Assembly (NCBI GenBank): GCA_028571685.1
Contig: CM053140.1
Location: forward strand, 151,637,701 to 151,701,700
DNA: 64,000 nucleotides
Reading direction: 5' to 3'
Source: Heterohyrax brucei
Lineage: Eukaryota > Chordata > Mammalia > Hyracoidea > Procaviidae
Positions 44,542 through 56,372 of the stretch are shown here, piece by piece (position 1 is the stretch's first letter; each line of letters opens with the position of its first letter). A program made the position numbers and the translations under genes. The notes under the pieces were generated by a model. That model ran no database searches and was not told where the DNA came from. It worked only from the letters and a program-made list of their open reading frames with translations.

Positions 44542-44978
44542 AAGAAAGTACAAAATCAATTTCTAAAATGCTTTTGACATTTTATATTCCCACCCACAGT
44601 GCAGAAGAATTTCAGTCTTCTACAGCCTTTATAAGGTTTAATATATTATTTCTCTTTTGCCTTTTTATTTTGGATTAATGTCAGCATTGTTGGCATAAGA
44701 TGCCATCTCATTGTAATTTTGGTTTGGATTTCTCCAATGGCTAAGGATTATGAACACTTCCTCATACATCTGTTAGCCACATGGATTTTTTCAGTGAAGT
44801 GCTTGTTCATACACTTTGTCCATTTTCTAATGGGGTTATTTCTGTTTTTGCTGTTGAGGTTTTGTAGTATCTTACAGATTATGAGTATTAGATGCTGATC
44901 TGATGTATGGTAAACAATTTTTTTCCCAGTCTGTAGGTTGTCTTTTTACACTTCTGGGGAAGTCTTTGGATGAGCATA

Positions 44979-45519
44979 TAGGGTCTGCAAATTAAGCTCA
45001 TGAACTCATCCTAGAGAAAGTGCTGCATATTCACTGCTGAATAGCACTACTGTCACCTTCAAACTACTCTTTTGGGTAGCTATGCACTGCTGCCAGAAAC
45101 TAGTCCACCCTTCAAAACAATTTTGGGACTGTTTTTCCATGAATGGCCATCAGAGCTGTCATTGTCATATTACTCTAGATGTCCTGAGTGTCATAAAAAT
45201 ATCTTCCTTTCAGTATTTCCTTCGGGTTTGGGGTTGGGTAAAGGACAAAGCAAGGGTTTTTCAATACAATTATTTGTTTACTGGCTAAAAATACCCTCAC
45301 AGACAAATATGCAATTAAGTTCATGAACTTGACACCATTCCACTGTGCACATAGCCATTCCAGAAAGAGTTCTAAAATTGCTTGGAAGAGTGGACTAGGT
45401 GCTGGAACCTGGATTGATTCCCACAAAGGGAGTGCTTCAAACCTGACCATAGCTATGTTCAGCAGTGAGGTATATAGCACTTACAACAATTAAGTTCAGG
45501 ACTTAATTGTTTGACCTCG
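44979..45519 (-). mobile_element. Mariner-like foldback element, copy 2
   Basis: Flanked by TA (44977-44978 and 45520-45521). The left end is 'tagggtctgcaaattaagct', the right end the reverse complement of 'acttaattgtttgacctcg'. L1 sequence 'gtctttggatgagca' and 'gtgtttgattttgag' is continuous across it, as seen uninterrupted at 14500. The inside reads 'gaatggccatcagagctgtc' and 'ttgtttactggctaaaaata'. It is non-autonomous. Confidence 0.9.
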
Positions 45520-47131
45520 TACGTGTTTGATTTTGAGGAGTTGCCAGTCATCTATTTTGTCTTCTCATATTTGTGCATTGTTAGCAATATTTTATACTCA
45601 ATTTAGGTGGTATATTAGATCTCCCAGCATTGTCCTTATTTTTTTCTTCCATGATCTTTACTGTTTTACATTTAATATTTAGGTATTTGGTCCATTTTGA
45701 GTTAATTTTTATGCATGGTGTGGATATATGGTTATGCCAACACCTTTTGTTAAAGAGACTGTCTTTTCCTCCATTTACAGAATTTGCACCTTGTCAAATA
45801 TTAGTTGCTCATAGGTAGAGGATTTTATATCTGCATTCTCAGTTTGGTTCCATTGGTATATTTACCATTTTTGAATTTTTTTTTTTTAACCAATACCTGG
45901 CTGGTTGAAATACTGTGACAGTGTAATAGTTTCTGAAGTCAGGTATTGTGAGGCCTCTTACTTTGTTCTGCTTCTTCAGTAATGCTTTACTTATCTGTGG
46001 CTTCTTCCCTTTCCATAAGAAGTTGGTGATTTATTTTTCCATCTCATTAAAAATGCCACTGGGATTCATACTGGGATTGCTTTTCATCTATAGATGGTTT
46101 TGGGTAGAATTGACATTTTCACAATGTTGACCCTTCCTATCCATTAGCAAGGTGGATTGCTTCACTTCTGTAGGTAGGTCTCTTACAGTTTCTTGCAGTA
46201 GTGTCTTGTAAATTTCTTTGTATAGGTCTATTATGTCTCTGGTTTGATTTATTCCTAAGTATCTTATCTTCTTGGGGGAAATTTAAAACGATGGTGATTC
46301 AGTGATTTCCTTGTTGATGTTCTCTTTGTTGATGTAAAGCAATCCAGCAGATTTTTTAATGTTTTTCTCATATCCTGATAGTTTGCTGAACTCTTACACT
46401 AGTTCCCATAGTTTCTTGGTGGGTTTTTATGGTTTTCTGTGTATAAGGTTGTATCATCTACAAATAGAGATACTTTTACTTCTTCCTTGCCAGTTTGGAT
46501 ACTCTTCATTTCTATTTGTTGCCTGATTGCTCTGGCTAAAACCTCCTTTTCTGGCTCCCGTTCTCAAGGGGAATACTTTCAGACTTTATTCATGATGGTG
46601 TTTACCTGTTGGGTTTGTAAAAATGCCCTTTACTATGCTCACGAAATTTCCCTTTTATTTCTGTTTTGCTGAGAGTTTTTAACATGCATGAGTGTTGGTC
46701 TTCATCAAATGATTTTTCTGCATCAGTTGATAAAGTCATGTGGCTGGCTCTTGTATTTTATTTATGTGGCTGATTACATTGATTCTTTTTCTAATGTGGA
46801 GCCATCCCTGCATCCCTGTTATGAATCCCACTTGATCATGGTAAATTACTTCTTAGATATGTTACTGAATTCTATTTGCTAGAGATTTATTGAGGATTTT
46901 TACATCCAAGTTTCTGAGAGATATTGGTCTGTGGTTTTCTCTCTCTCTCTTTCTTTTTTTCAGTGCTGTCTTTACCTGGTTTTGCTATCTTGTTATGCTG
47001 GCTTCACAGAAAGAATGTTCCAGTATTACACCCTTTTCTATGCTCTAGAACACTTTGTCTTCCCTAAAAGTTTAGTAGACTACTCCAATGAAGCTGTCAG
47101 GGCCAGGGCTTTTTTCGGTTGGGAATCTTTT

Positions 47132-47880
47132 TTTTTTTTTTTTTAAATTATGGCCGAGTGAAAATGTATATTCCCGTATAAATTTATATGCCCACCTACA
47201 TGCAGCTTCCACTGCTCTCCCTGTCCGGTGACAGCACACTATTCCTCTCTGCTCCATACATGTCTCATCCTCCCAACAGCCTCCTTCCCCCTCCTCTCCA
47301 CCCACTCCCCTTCGTCCAACCTGAGGTCAGCAGGATGATATCCTATAGATGCATAGAACCATAAAGTGCATCCAATATATGGTCACTGCATCGCTAAGTC
47401 CAATCCATTCCTGTTCGAAGCGTGGACCTTCATTATGATTTGTGGTCAAGGGCAGCATCAGGGCGAGGGGCCATGCTCCCTGAAACCACTGGACCATCAA
47501 TTGAGGTCTTTTAGTGGGGATCTCAGGGTGCACCCCTTTTTATTCTTGCATTGCCAGTGAGACTCAACTTGGTGAATTCCATTGTGGCTATCACTGGTGG
47601 TGGCCAGGCACCATCCAGTTCTTCTGGTCCCAAGTCAATGTAGGCAGCCACTCATGTGGGTCTCTCTACCTTCTGGGTTGCCTTTACCCCATGTCATTTT
47701 CATCCTCGGTCAGCAGCCATTCCTGCTGAGTTGGGACCATTTACTGTGCTCTCAGATGGCAGCTTGGCAGCTTTTAAGACCACAGATGCTACTCACCAAT
47801 GTGTGGTGCAGAGAGCCCTCTTAGTAAAATGCTAGTAGTGCCAGTTGTCCTCGATTTCCCCTAAGAGCATGGTCCCCTGT
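47132..47880 (-). mobile_element. L1 3'-UTR insertion, 749 bp, with 15-bp target-site duplication
   Basis: Starts with a T-tract (reversed poly(A)) and 'attatggccgagtgaaaatg'. It continues with 'tatatgcccacctacatgca' and 'tccatacatgtctcatcctc', and ends 'taagagcatggtcccctgt'. The flanks are 'ggttgggaatctttt' (47117-47131) and 'ggttgggagtctttt' (47881-47895), with one mismatch. It is homologous in reverse to 10101-10413. Open frames inside (for example 47366-47824) are noise of a fairly young GC-richer UTR. Confidence 0.93.
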
Positions 47881-48168
47881 GGTTGGGAGTCTTTTAATTA
47901 CTTTTTCAATCTCTTCTTTTTTCCATGCACTTATGCAAATGATCTACCTCTGCTTGTGTTAGTTTAGATAGGTAAGTATGTTTTTAGAAACTTGCCATTT
48001 CCTCTAGGCTTGGGAATTTGTTAAAAGTTTGTTTTTTCATAACATTTTGTTAGGATTTTTTTTTTCTTTTTTATATAACTTGTGTCTATTGTGATATCTG
48101 CATCTCATTTCTTTTTATTTATTTATTTTCTTTTTTATACAAATTGAGTCTATTGTAATATCCTCATC

Positions 48169-48582
48169 TCATTTCTTATTTGGGTTACTTCTTCTGTTTT
48201 TCTTTTCCCACATTGGCGAGTGGTTTATTGACTCTGTTGATCTTCTTAAGAACCAGTTTTTGGCCTGAACAACTCTTTTCATTGTTTTTCTATTCTCTAA
48301 TTCATTCAGTTTTGCTCCAATTTTCATTATTTTCTTTTTTCTGGTGGCAGCAAAGTTTCTTTTGCTGCTCTGTCTGGTTGTTTCAGTTGTGGGGTAACTT
48401 CTTTGATTTAGATCATTTCTTCTTTTTGGATGTGTGTATTTATTGAGACAAATTTTCTTCAGAACACTGCTTTTACTGCATCCCAAATGTTCTGATAAGA
48501 CTTTTTTTTCACTGCTATTTGATTCTGTGAATTTCTTTATTTCTTCCTTGATTTCTTCTACAACACAATAGTTTTTGAGCAA
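48169..48582 (-). pseudogene. L1 ORF2 linker (endonuclease to RT) fragment
   Basis: This is a 137-residue open stretch, long for this window. It is lysine/glutamate-rich and contains 'ATRKKKIMKIGAKLNELE', 'RKTMKRVVQAKNWFLRRSTE' and 'IN'. These correspond to the L1 ORF2 segment between endonuclease and RT ('...EITKIRAELKEIE ... INESRSWFFEKINK...' type). It is the best-preserved coding piece of the full-length L1 here. Confidence 0.9.
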
Positions 48583-49913
48583 GGTGTTGTTTAGTTTCTA
48601 TGTGTTTATTTTCCTTGCTTTTTCTGTTATTGATTTCCACTTTTATGGCTTTATTGTCTGAAAAGATGTTTTGCAATATTTCAGTAGTTTGAATTTTGTT
48701 AATATTTGCTTTATGGTCTAATATGTGGTATGTTCTAGAAAATGTTCTGTGTTTTGGAAAAGAAAGTATAGTTTTCTGCTGTTGGGTGGAGGGTTCTGTA
48801 TATATTGATGAAATGAAATTTGTTTATTTTGACATTTATTGTCTTTATTAATTTTTTTCCTGAATATTCTGTCCACCAAAAATAGTACATTGAAGTCCGT
48901 TGTTATTGTGGAGTTGTCTATTTCTATTTTCAATGCAAGTCAGAGTTTTCTTTATGTACTTTTGGACCCTGTGATTAGGTGTATACATATTTATATATGC
49001 ACATAACCTCGAGGAGGTTATGTCCTCCTGGATCATTGACCCTTTAATCATTTTCTTTCCTTATTCAATATGGTAAATTTTACTTTAAAGTCACTTTTAT
49101 CAGAAATTCATATAACCACTCTTGCTCTTTATAAATGATGTTGGCTTGATATATTTTTTCCATCCTTTTAATTTTGGTTTGTTCATGTCTTTTAGTCTAA
49201 AGCATGTCTCTTGTAGGCATCATGTACATGTTTTGTGTTTTTTTTTTTTTTTTAATCTAGTCTGCTACCTATGCTAATGATAAGTATGAATTCAGTGATA
49301 TCATTTTGGTGCCTTTTTTTGTGTGTGTTGCAGATGATTCCTTTGTTCTACTTAATTTTGGGTGCTAAGTCATTTTTCTTTACATATTTTCATCTTTTTA
49401 ATTGCTATTGGTTTTGCATTTGCTGACACTTCATGGCTTTCTTTATAAAAAAATTATTCTGAATGCATAGAATTGTTAATTTCCTTTGTGGTTACCTTAA
49501 TATTTTCCTAATTTAAACTGTACTTTAATTTCTTTATATAACTTTAACTTTCCATATGAAAGATCTATGGCTACATGTTTTAAGTCCCCCTTTTTGTTGT
49601 AATATTTACATAACAATGTCTCTATTTTCCTATTTTCAGTGGTTTACCTGTGACTTACTTTTGTGATTTCCTTATTTGGGTTGATATCTAATTTCTCTGT
49701 TCTGCATTCTAGTGTTGGGTTGTTATTAGATGTTATTGATTCTTCATCCCAAAGATTCCCTCTAGCATTTCTTGTAACTTTCATTTGGTTTCTGCAAATT
49801 CCCTAAATTTCTGTTTGAACTGAAATGTCTTAATTTTGATGTCATATTTGAGAGACAATTTTGTTGGATGTGTAATCCTTGACTGGCAATTTTTTTCTTC
49901 AAGGTTTTGTGTA

Positions 49914-50469
49914 TGAGACTGCCAATTAAGTTTGTGAACTCATTCTATAAAAAGTACTGCATATCTCGTTACTGAATCTCACTACAGTCATCTTTGAAGT
50001 ACTCCCCCTGGGAAGCTATGCATTGATGCCAATGCCAAGAACTCTTCAAAGCAATTTTGGAACTCTTCTTCTGGAATGGCCATTAAAGCTGTCATTGTAT
50101 TACCCCTGATGTCAGAATTGTCAACAAAATGTCCTCCTTGCAATGCTTTCTTTATCTTTGGGTAAAGAAAAAAGTACTTGGGAGCCAGATCAGGTAAGTA
50201 GGGAGGGTGTTCCATTAGGTATTTGTTTACTGGCTAAAATCTCCCTCACAGACAGCTGTACAATTACATTTGTAAACTTGCTATGGTGTCACAGTGTGCA
50301 ATGGCTGTTCCAGAAAGAGTTCCAGAATTGCTTTGAAGGGTCACTAAGCACTGGCCTCAGTGCATAGCTTCCCAAAGGGAGTACTTTGTAGGTGATTGTA
50401 GTGATATTCAACAATGAAGTACATAGAACTTAGAGCAACTAAGTCTGCAAACTTAATTGTTCAGCTTCG
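49914..50469 (-). mobile_element. Mariner-like foldback element, copy 3
   Basis: Flanked by TA (49912-49913 and 50470-50471). The terminal sequences are 'tgagactgccaattaagttt' and the reverse complement of 'cttaattgttcagcttcg'. The left arm (49914-50086) and the reverse complement of the right arm (50300-50469) align over most of their length ('gggaagctatgca', 'ttcaaagcaattttggaact'), giving a stem of about 165 bp. It interrupts the L1 ORF1 region. Confidence 0.9.
49988..50215 (-). pseudogene. Mariner transposase C-terminal fragment
   Basis: This 75-residue frame starts 'MEHPPYLPDLAPKYFFLYPK' and continues 'FVDNSDI' and 'MAIPEEEFQNCFEEF'. It matches the mariner transposase C-terminus, where 'HPPYSPDLAP' carries the third catalytic aspartate (kept here). 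The rest of the DDD domain and the DNA-binding domain are absent, so the element depends on a transposase from elsewhere. Confidence 0.9.
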
Positions 50470-52329
50470 TATGTCTTTGGATTGCTTTTTTGCCTGCATG
50501 GTTTCAGCTGAATAATCCAACCTTAATCTTATTGACTTTCCTTTGTAGATTATTTTTCATTTATCCCTAGCCAGTTTTAAAATTGTCTTCTTATCGTTAG
50601 TTCTCATAAATTGGATTACAACATGCCTTAGTATCTTTCTTTTGAGATCCACATTATGTAGCATTCAATGAGCATCTTGCATAGATATTTTCTTATCTTT
50701 TATGATGTAAGGGAAGTTTTCCATCAACAAATCTTCAGCAATTCTTTTTGTATTTCTTGTTACTCCCTTCCTCTTCTGCTATTCAATCACTTGAAGACTA
50801 GTCTTCTTTATAGACTCTACTATAATTTGTATTGTTTCTAGATTTTTAAAAGAAATTTATTTGATTTTTTTCTCAAGTATGTTGGTGTCACATTCTTTAT
50901 CTCCAGACTCACTAATTTTGGCTTCCATTGCTTTAATTCTACTCCTTCAGCTTTCTGTTGGTTTGTCTAATTCTGTAGTTTTACTATTAATTTTCTGAAT
51001 TTTTAGCGCCTTTCTATGCATGCTTTCTTGGAACCTGTTCAGTTTTTACAATCCTGTACTTCACTTTTCTTTATTTCCTTCTTTATCTCTTGAAGAATTC
51101 TAACTATTAATCTTTTTTATTCTTCCTCTGATAATTTTAGGAAGTTTTCTTAGTCTGGTAACTTTCCTGATTCTTTCTTTTGGGACCTGTCTGAAGTCAT
51201 CATGGTCTGCTTCTTTAAGTGATTTGATATTTTTGTGTGTGTGTCTGAACTGTCAGTCACTTGTTGAATTTACTTATTTTATGTCAGTCTCCTGTGTTGT
51301 AGCATCTTTCTTTTTGTTGTGAAATGTCCAAATAGGCTGGTCATATGTGTTAGTTTGGTTATTGGTACAACTCTTATTAAGCATGTCAGGCTATTAGTTC
51401 ATTTATTTTTCTTTATGGATTCAGCTCATGTTTCAAGGTAGTCAGTTATCAATTGTGTGGTTTATGCTATCCTCTACTGTCATAATTGGACACGTGTGAT
51501 TGGTGTAGGCACAAGCATTTGACTGCATGAATTGATAACTGCAGGGGGCTAACAGCCATCCCTGAATGTCTGTGAGAATGGTATGTCCCCTTATGTGTAA
51601 TTCTAGATGAAGGAACTATTTGTTCCCAAAATTTATGTCTCAAGGGAGCCAACAATTTTTTTCCCCCCTCTCTTCTCATCTTTTGTTAAATTGATCCCTC
51701 TCTGAGTCTAGAATGGCTCAGGGTAGGCTTAAGGAGTCCTGCTTCTGACTTGGAAATGTCATCAGTTTCTGTAGCTGGGTGAGGTATGGGAAGATGCACT
51801 GGCAAAATGGAGAAAAGTTTATCACAAAGCAACGTTTTGGATCAGTACTCAATAGGTTAGATGCAAATTTTTGATGATCTAATGTCCCTTTGTACTGGTC
51901 CTAGAGGCTTGAGTGGAGTCTCCACTCTGTCTCTCCCACTGAGTAGACACCCTCCAAATGCCTCCACTCTGTACACTGTGCTGGCTGAAGCTGATTTCCA
52001 ACAGGTCAGGTCTCACCAGTCTTAGATACTTCAGGAGACACTCTCTCTCTTATGTCTCTCAGTCATATTTCTCAACTTTCCATTTGATTTTGAGTAGAAT
52101 GTGATATGTAATGGATTCATTTATTCTTTTGGGTCTTTATTGTTACAGGAATCACAGCAAGAGTCTCTGCCATCTTGGCCCCTACTCCTATCAGCTCTTT
52201 TTGTAAATGGGATAAGTTGGGATGTAACTCATTGCAAATTATAATGATTACAAAACTTATTAAATATAAAGTTCATAACAATTAGTTGGCACACAAAAAG
52301 CACTTAATTAGCATTACATATTTTTTACC

Positions 52330-52493
52330 ATGGAAATGCTGATGGCATAGTGGTTAAGTGCTACAGCTACTAACCAAAAGGTCAACAGTTCAAATCCACC
52401 AAACACTCCTTGGAAACTCAATGGGTCAGTTCTATTCTGTCCTTATGGTAGCTATGAGTTGGAATTGACTCAGTGGCAGTGGGGTGGTATTTT
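52330..52493 (+). mobile_element. AfroSINE, full length
   Basis: 'gctgatggcatagtggttaa', 'agctactaaccaaaaggtca', 'caacagttcaaatccaccaa', 'gggtcagttctattctgtcc' and 'gagttggaattgactcagtg'. Confidence 0.94.
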
Positions 52494-53002
52494 TATCATT
52501 GACTCAAATCATAAGTGGTATTTCACTTTTTATCAACCTGTTCCTTCTGTTCTTTGGCCAAATCTGGTTAATATCATTCACTATTACACCAGACTAGTTA
52601 AACCAGGCTTAGTTTAAAATTTATTAAAAATTCTTCAAAATAATTATTACTTTTTTGGGTTTATTTCCAATATTCTACCACAAGGGATTTTAATAATGAT
52701 AATTTGCAGGTCAGATTAACTTTTTTAAAGGGAACTTACTAATGACACACAGGAAAGCATTTCACTTCTAGCTATAAAAGCAGTATGTTAAAAACAACTT
52801 ATATTCATCTTTAATTTTTTACATGAAAGAATATTTTTTATGTAAAATATACTATAGCCAGATAAAAATATATATATTTATCTCTTATTGTAGAGGTAAG
52901 CAAGAAAATATCCATGACTTTAAGTATCTCAAAATATAGTGGGAAAGACAAGGAAATTCAAGAGAAGTAAAATGCAATCCAGTATTTTTTTTTTTTGTCC
53001 AG
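52494..53002. other. AT-rich DNA, nothing recognised
   Basis: No repeat or coding signature. Confidence 0.5.
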
Positions 53003-53012
53003 ATCAGCATTG

Positions 53013-53164
53013 GAGCCCTGGTGGAAAGTGGTTTAAAGCTTGGTGGCTAACCAAAAGGTCTGAAGTTTAATCTACTAGCCACTCCTTGGAAATCCTCTGA
53101 TGCAGTTCTACTTTGTCTTATATGGTCACTATAAATCAGAATCAACTTGATGGCAATGGATTTT
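53013..53164 (+). mobile_element. AfroSINE with target-site duplication
   Basis: 'gagccctggtggaaagtggt', 'ggctaaccaaaaggtctgaa', 'cactccttggaaatcctctg' and 'cagaatcaacttgatggcaa'. The flanks are 'atcagcattg' (53003-53012) and 'atcaacattg' (53165-53174), with one mismatch. Confidence 0.93.
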
Positions 53165-53174
53165 ATCAACATTG

Positions 53175-54019
53175 TCTGCAGGATTAAACCAAAATTTATG
53201 TCTACTTCTTGTTTTGAAATGTTCCCTCATTAATAGTTTTTCTTGCCCAAAGGTCCTTCCTTGCTGAGCCAAGCTCTGATGTGATGCCAAGCTCAGAGTG
53301 GTGATCAACTTGATAGATATTCTCTCTCTACTTGATCCAGGAAAGAATTAGACTGTGGCAGGTATGTCTTCCCCTTTCTCCTTACGTTTTCATTCTGTCT
53401 CAAGACTATCAAAACAGTATCCCCAAATGTATCAATGTTTTCATCAAATACTCGCCATCATGTCAGGAATAAAATTCACTGTGAATTCTCCTGAAACATC
53501 TGATATACCTTGGATTCTTGGTTTTTGCTTTAAGATAACATACTGGATAATTTTGCTGATTTTATTGTCCCTGCCTTCTTTAAGCTTCTTAAATTTAGCT
53601 AATATCTTTGTTGTATGCTTGTTGTTTCCCATCTGCATCTTACAGAATTCTGATGTCACCATCATTTTATGGAAGGTTTTTTGTTGAATTGTTAATAGCA
53701 TCTATGTTACCATGAATTATGAACAGTTAATGTCCTGCAGAATTTCTCAACAATTTCTGATGCTATTGAGCAGTGACCTTTCATTAAAACTACTTTCTCC
53801 TTTGCTCTTTTGGCATTCTTCTCTTGTTGATATCATTTCTCTTTGATTATTCATTCATCAGTGTTTGTGAGTTCTTGACCATGGAAACGTATGCTCTTGA
53901 CTTGCTAATCTCTTTCCCATTATCATTTTAGTAACTAGGTTTTTTTTGCTTTTGTGCCTCCATAGAAATCTGAATATATATATTTCACTATACTAATATT
54001 TACATATACACTTATCATA
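53175..54019. other. No recognised features
   Basis: Overlapping open frames on both strands (53355-53687 plus, 53444-53701 minus) have no motif and mirror each other, so they are regarded as chance. Confidence 0.5.
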
Positions 54020-55770
54020 CTTTAGATGAAGGTTTACAGAACAAACTAGTTTCTCATTAAATAGTACACATACCATTTTATGACATTGTTTAACAACCCT
54101 ACGACCTATCAACACCCTTTGTTCTCAGTTTCAGGTTCCATATTACCAGCTTACCTATTGCCTCCTGCCTTCTAGTCCTCAACTCTGGGCTGGTAGGCCC
54201 TTTAATCTTGTTCGGTTTTACGGGCATTCTAGTCTTTGGATGAAGGGTGAACCTCAGGCATGACTTCACTACTGGACTAAAGGACTGTTTGACGGTCATA
54301 TTTATGGGGTTTCCCCAGTCTCTTCCAGACAATAATTCTTGTCTTTTTGTGTGAGTTACAAGTTTTTCTATGTTTTTTTCCTCCAGCTCTGTCTGGGAAC
54401 CTTTGTCATGATATCCGTCAGAGCAGTAGCTAGAAAGCGTCTAGTTGTACTGGACTCAATTCAGTGGAGGCTGTGGTACTTGTGGCTCATTAGGACAAAT
54501 CTTATCCTTGTTATCTTTAGTTTTCTTAATTCTCACTTGTTTCTGAAATGGTGATACCAGTAGAGTATCTTAAATGGACACTTGCAGGCTTTTAAGAACC
54601 TAGATGCTACTTATCAAGCTAGAATATAGCACATTTTCTCTGTAGACTATGTTATGTCAATAGACCTAGATACTCCCTGAGACCATGGTCCTCACAGCCC
54701 TCAGTCCAATAACTTGGTCCCTCAGGAAACTGAAAATATTCTTATGGAGCTTCTAGAGCCTTGGCTTGTATGAGTTGTGCTGACTTCCCCAGGATTGTGC
54801 ATTATCTTACCATGCACCAAAGTTACCACTTACCTGTTGTCGTTTTAGTATTTTTCCATCAATAACCTTCCCCTTTCTTGTAACCATCAAAGACTGTTTC
54901 TTTTTCTGTAAATTTTTGCATGTGTTTTCTAATAGTAGTGGTCTCACACAATAGTTGTCTTGTGATTGACTTATTTCACTCAGCATGATTTCTTCCAGAT
55001 TCATTGGTGTTGTGAGATGACTCCAGATTCACAATTGTTCTTTATTGTTGTATAATACTCTGTTATGCATATGTATGGTAATTTTTTTTTCTTTTAATCC
55101 ATTCATCTGTTGCTGAGCATTAGGCTGTTTCCATCTTTTTCCTTTTGTTAACATTGAACATGGGTGTGCATATGACAATCTTGTGTTGGATCTTACTTCT
55201 TTGGGTATATTCCTACAAATGAGATTGCTGGGTCATATGGTACTTTTGTTTGAAGCTTTCTAAGGAAGCTTCACATCACTTTTCAAAATGGTTGTATCAC
55301 TTTGCATTCCTACCAGCAGTGCATACAAGTTCCAATCTCCCTGCAGCCTCGCCAACATTAGTTGTTTTCTTTCTTTCTTCCTGCTGTGCCCCCCCGCCCC
55401 ATTTTTGCTGGTAATGCTAGGGTAGGCAGGTATCTCATTGTCATTTTGACTTGCAATTCTCTAATAGCTAGTGATCAGCAGCATTTCCTCACATGTTTGT
55501 TAGTGGATTGAGTGTCTTTTGTGGTGAAATGTTTGTTCCTTTCCTTTGCACATTTTTAAATTGGCTAATTTATCTTTATTTTTTTTAGTAGAAGTATTGG
55601 ATTTTCCTGTAGATTTTAAAGATTAGATCTCTGTTGGATTAGTCATAGCCAAAATTGTTTTCCCAGTCTGTAGTTTCTCTTATTACTCTTTCGGTGAAGT
55701 CTTTTGACCAGCATTAATATTTCATTTTTAGGAGATCCTAGTCATCTAACTCATCTTCTAGAATTTGTAT
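54020..55770 (-). mobile_element. L1 LINE, 5'-truncated (3' UTR plus distal ORF2)
   Basis: The 3' UTR (54020-54790) starts with 'ctttagatgaaggtttacag' and includes 'ctccctgagaccatggtcct'. Distal ORF2 follows (54830-55770): 'attcatctgttgctgagcat', 'atattcctacaaatgagatt', and 'attggattttcctgtagatt' at the truncated end. Confidence 0.88.
54807..55004 (-). pseudogene. L1 ORF2 C-terminal fragment
   Basis: A 65-residue frame starts 'MNLEEIMLSEISQSQ', the conserved end of L1 ORF2 ('MDLEEIMLSEISQSQ' type), and then drifts into 3'-UTR sequence. A relic only. Confidence 0.9.
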
Positions 55771-55970
55771 CATTACACTAATGTTTAACTGAATTAATGT
55801 GTTTCATTTCTGTGTTTCTCAATTCAATTGACTTGCCTTTGGAGTTGGAATTTTATTTTATTTATATTTATATTCTAACCAGTTAATATAATATCTGGTA
55901 CAGACCAGAGAACAATAAAATTCTGTCAAGATTAATTGATCTGAAGTTCTACTGTGGAGGCTATAAATGA

Positions 55971-56108
55971 AGAGCCTTGGTGACAGAGTGGTTAAATAGG
56001 TTAGCTGCTAACTCAAACATTAGTGATTCAAACTACAGGACAGTTTTACTGTGTTCTACAGAGTCCATGTGAGTCAGAATCAACTCTAAAGCAGTAGATT
56101 TGGCTTGG
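55971..56108 (+). mobile_element. AfroSINE, internally deleted
   Basis: 'agccttggtgacagagtggt', 'ttagctgctaactcaaacat', 'ggacagttttactgtgttct' and 'gagtcagaatcaactctaaa'. The 'gctccttggaaac' block is missing between head and body. Confidence 0.88.
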
Positions 56109-56179
56109 TTTGGAGTATTAGTGGAGATAACCCAGAAGAAAATAAAATGTTCAGATTTTAAACTCTCTATAGGAAAGCA

Positions 56180-56308
56180 GGAAACACTGGTGATGCAGTG
56201 GTTGAGTGCAACGGCTGCTAACCAAAATGTTGGCAGTTCAAATCTACCAGAAATCCTATGTGGCATTTCTACTCTGTCCTATAAGGTCACTATGAGTTGA
56301 AATTAACT

Positions 56309-56310
<2 letters not shown>
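56180..56310 (+). mobile_element. AfroSINE, ends in an AT palindrome
   Basis: 'gaaacactggtgatgcagtg', 'gctgctaaccaaaatgttgg', 'ggcatttctactctgtccta' and 'gagttgaaattaactcaaca'. The usual tail is replaced by the AT palindrome at 56311-56407, suggesting that the repeat expanded from or inserted at the SINE tail. Confidence 0.9.
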
Positions 56311-56345
<35 letters not shown>

Positions 56346-56372
56346 CATATATATGTAAGATCCATATATATG

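Larger units (their letters stand above)
44050..49500 (-). pseudogene. L1 ORF2 pseudogene (endonuclease-RT), fragmented
   Basis: The order of recognisable antisense blocks is that of ORF2. They are endonuclease ('tgaagtccgttgttattgtg', 48891), linker (48169-48582), RT core ('attgctctggctaaaacctc', 46526, and 'catccctgttatgaatccca', 46810) and C-terminus ('gtccattcatcctttgatgg', 44287). The product would nick target DNA and reverse-transcribe L1 RNA. Insertions at 44466, 44979 and 47132 and many stops destroy the frame. Confidence 0.85.
43127..52192 (-). mobile_element. Nearly full-length L1 LINE with four nested insertions
   Basis: From the right: a 5' start at about 52192 ('ctgccatcttggcccctact', antisense of an L1 5' end), 5' UTR to about 51000, ORF1 region about 49.6-51.0 kb, ORF2 about 44.05-49.5 kb with endonuclease, linker, RT and C-terminal text in correct order, and a 3' UTR to 43127. 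Flanking 'agctcttt' (43119-43126 and 52193-52200) may be a short target-site duplication. Removing a SINE scrap, two mariners and an L1 3' UTR leaves about 7.1 kb. Stops and indels show it is dead. Confidence 0.88.

Noticed and set aside
53355-53701. Opposing open frames of 110 and 85 residues
   Set aside because: They mirror each other across strands, with no motif and a composition typical of AT-rich DNA.
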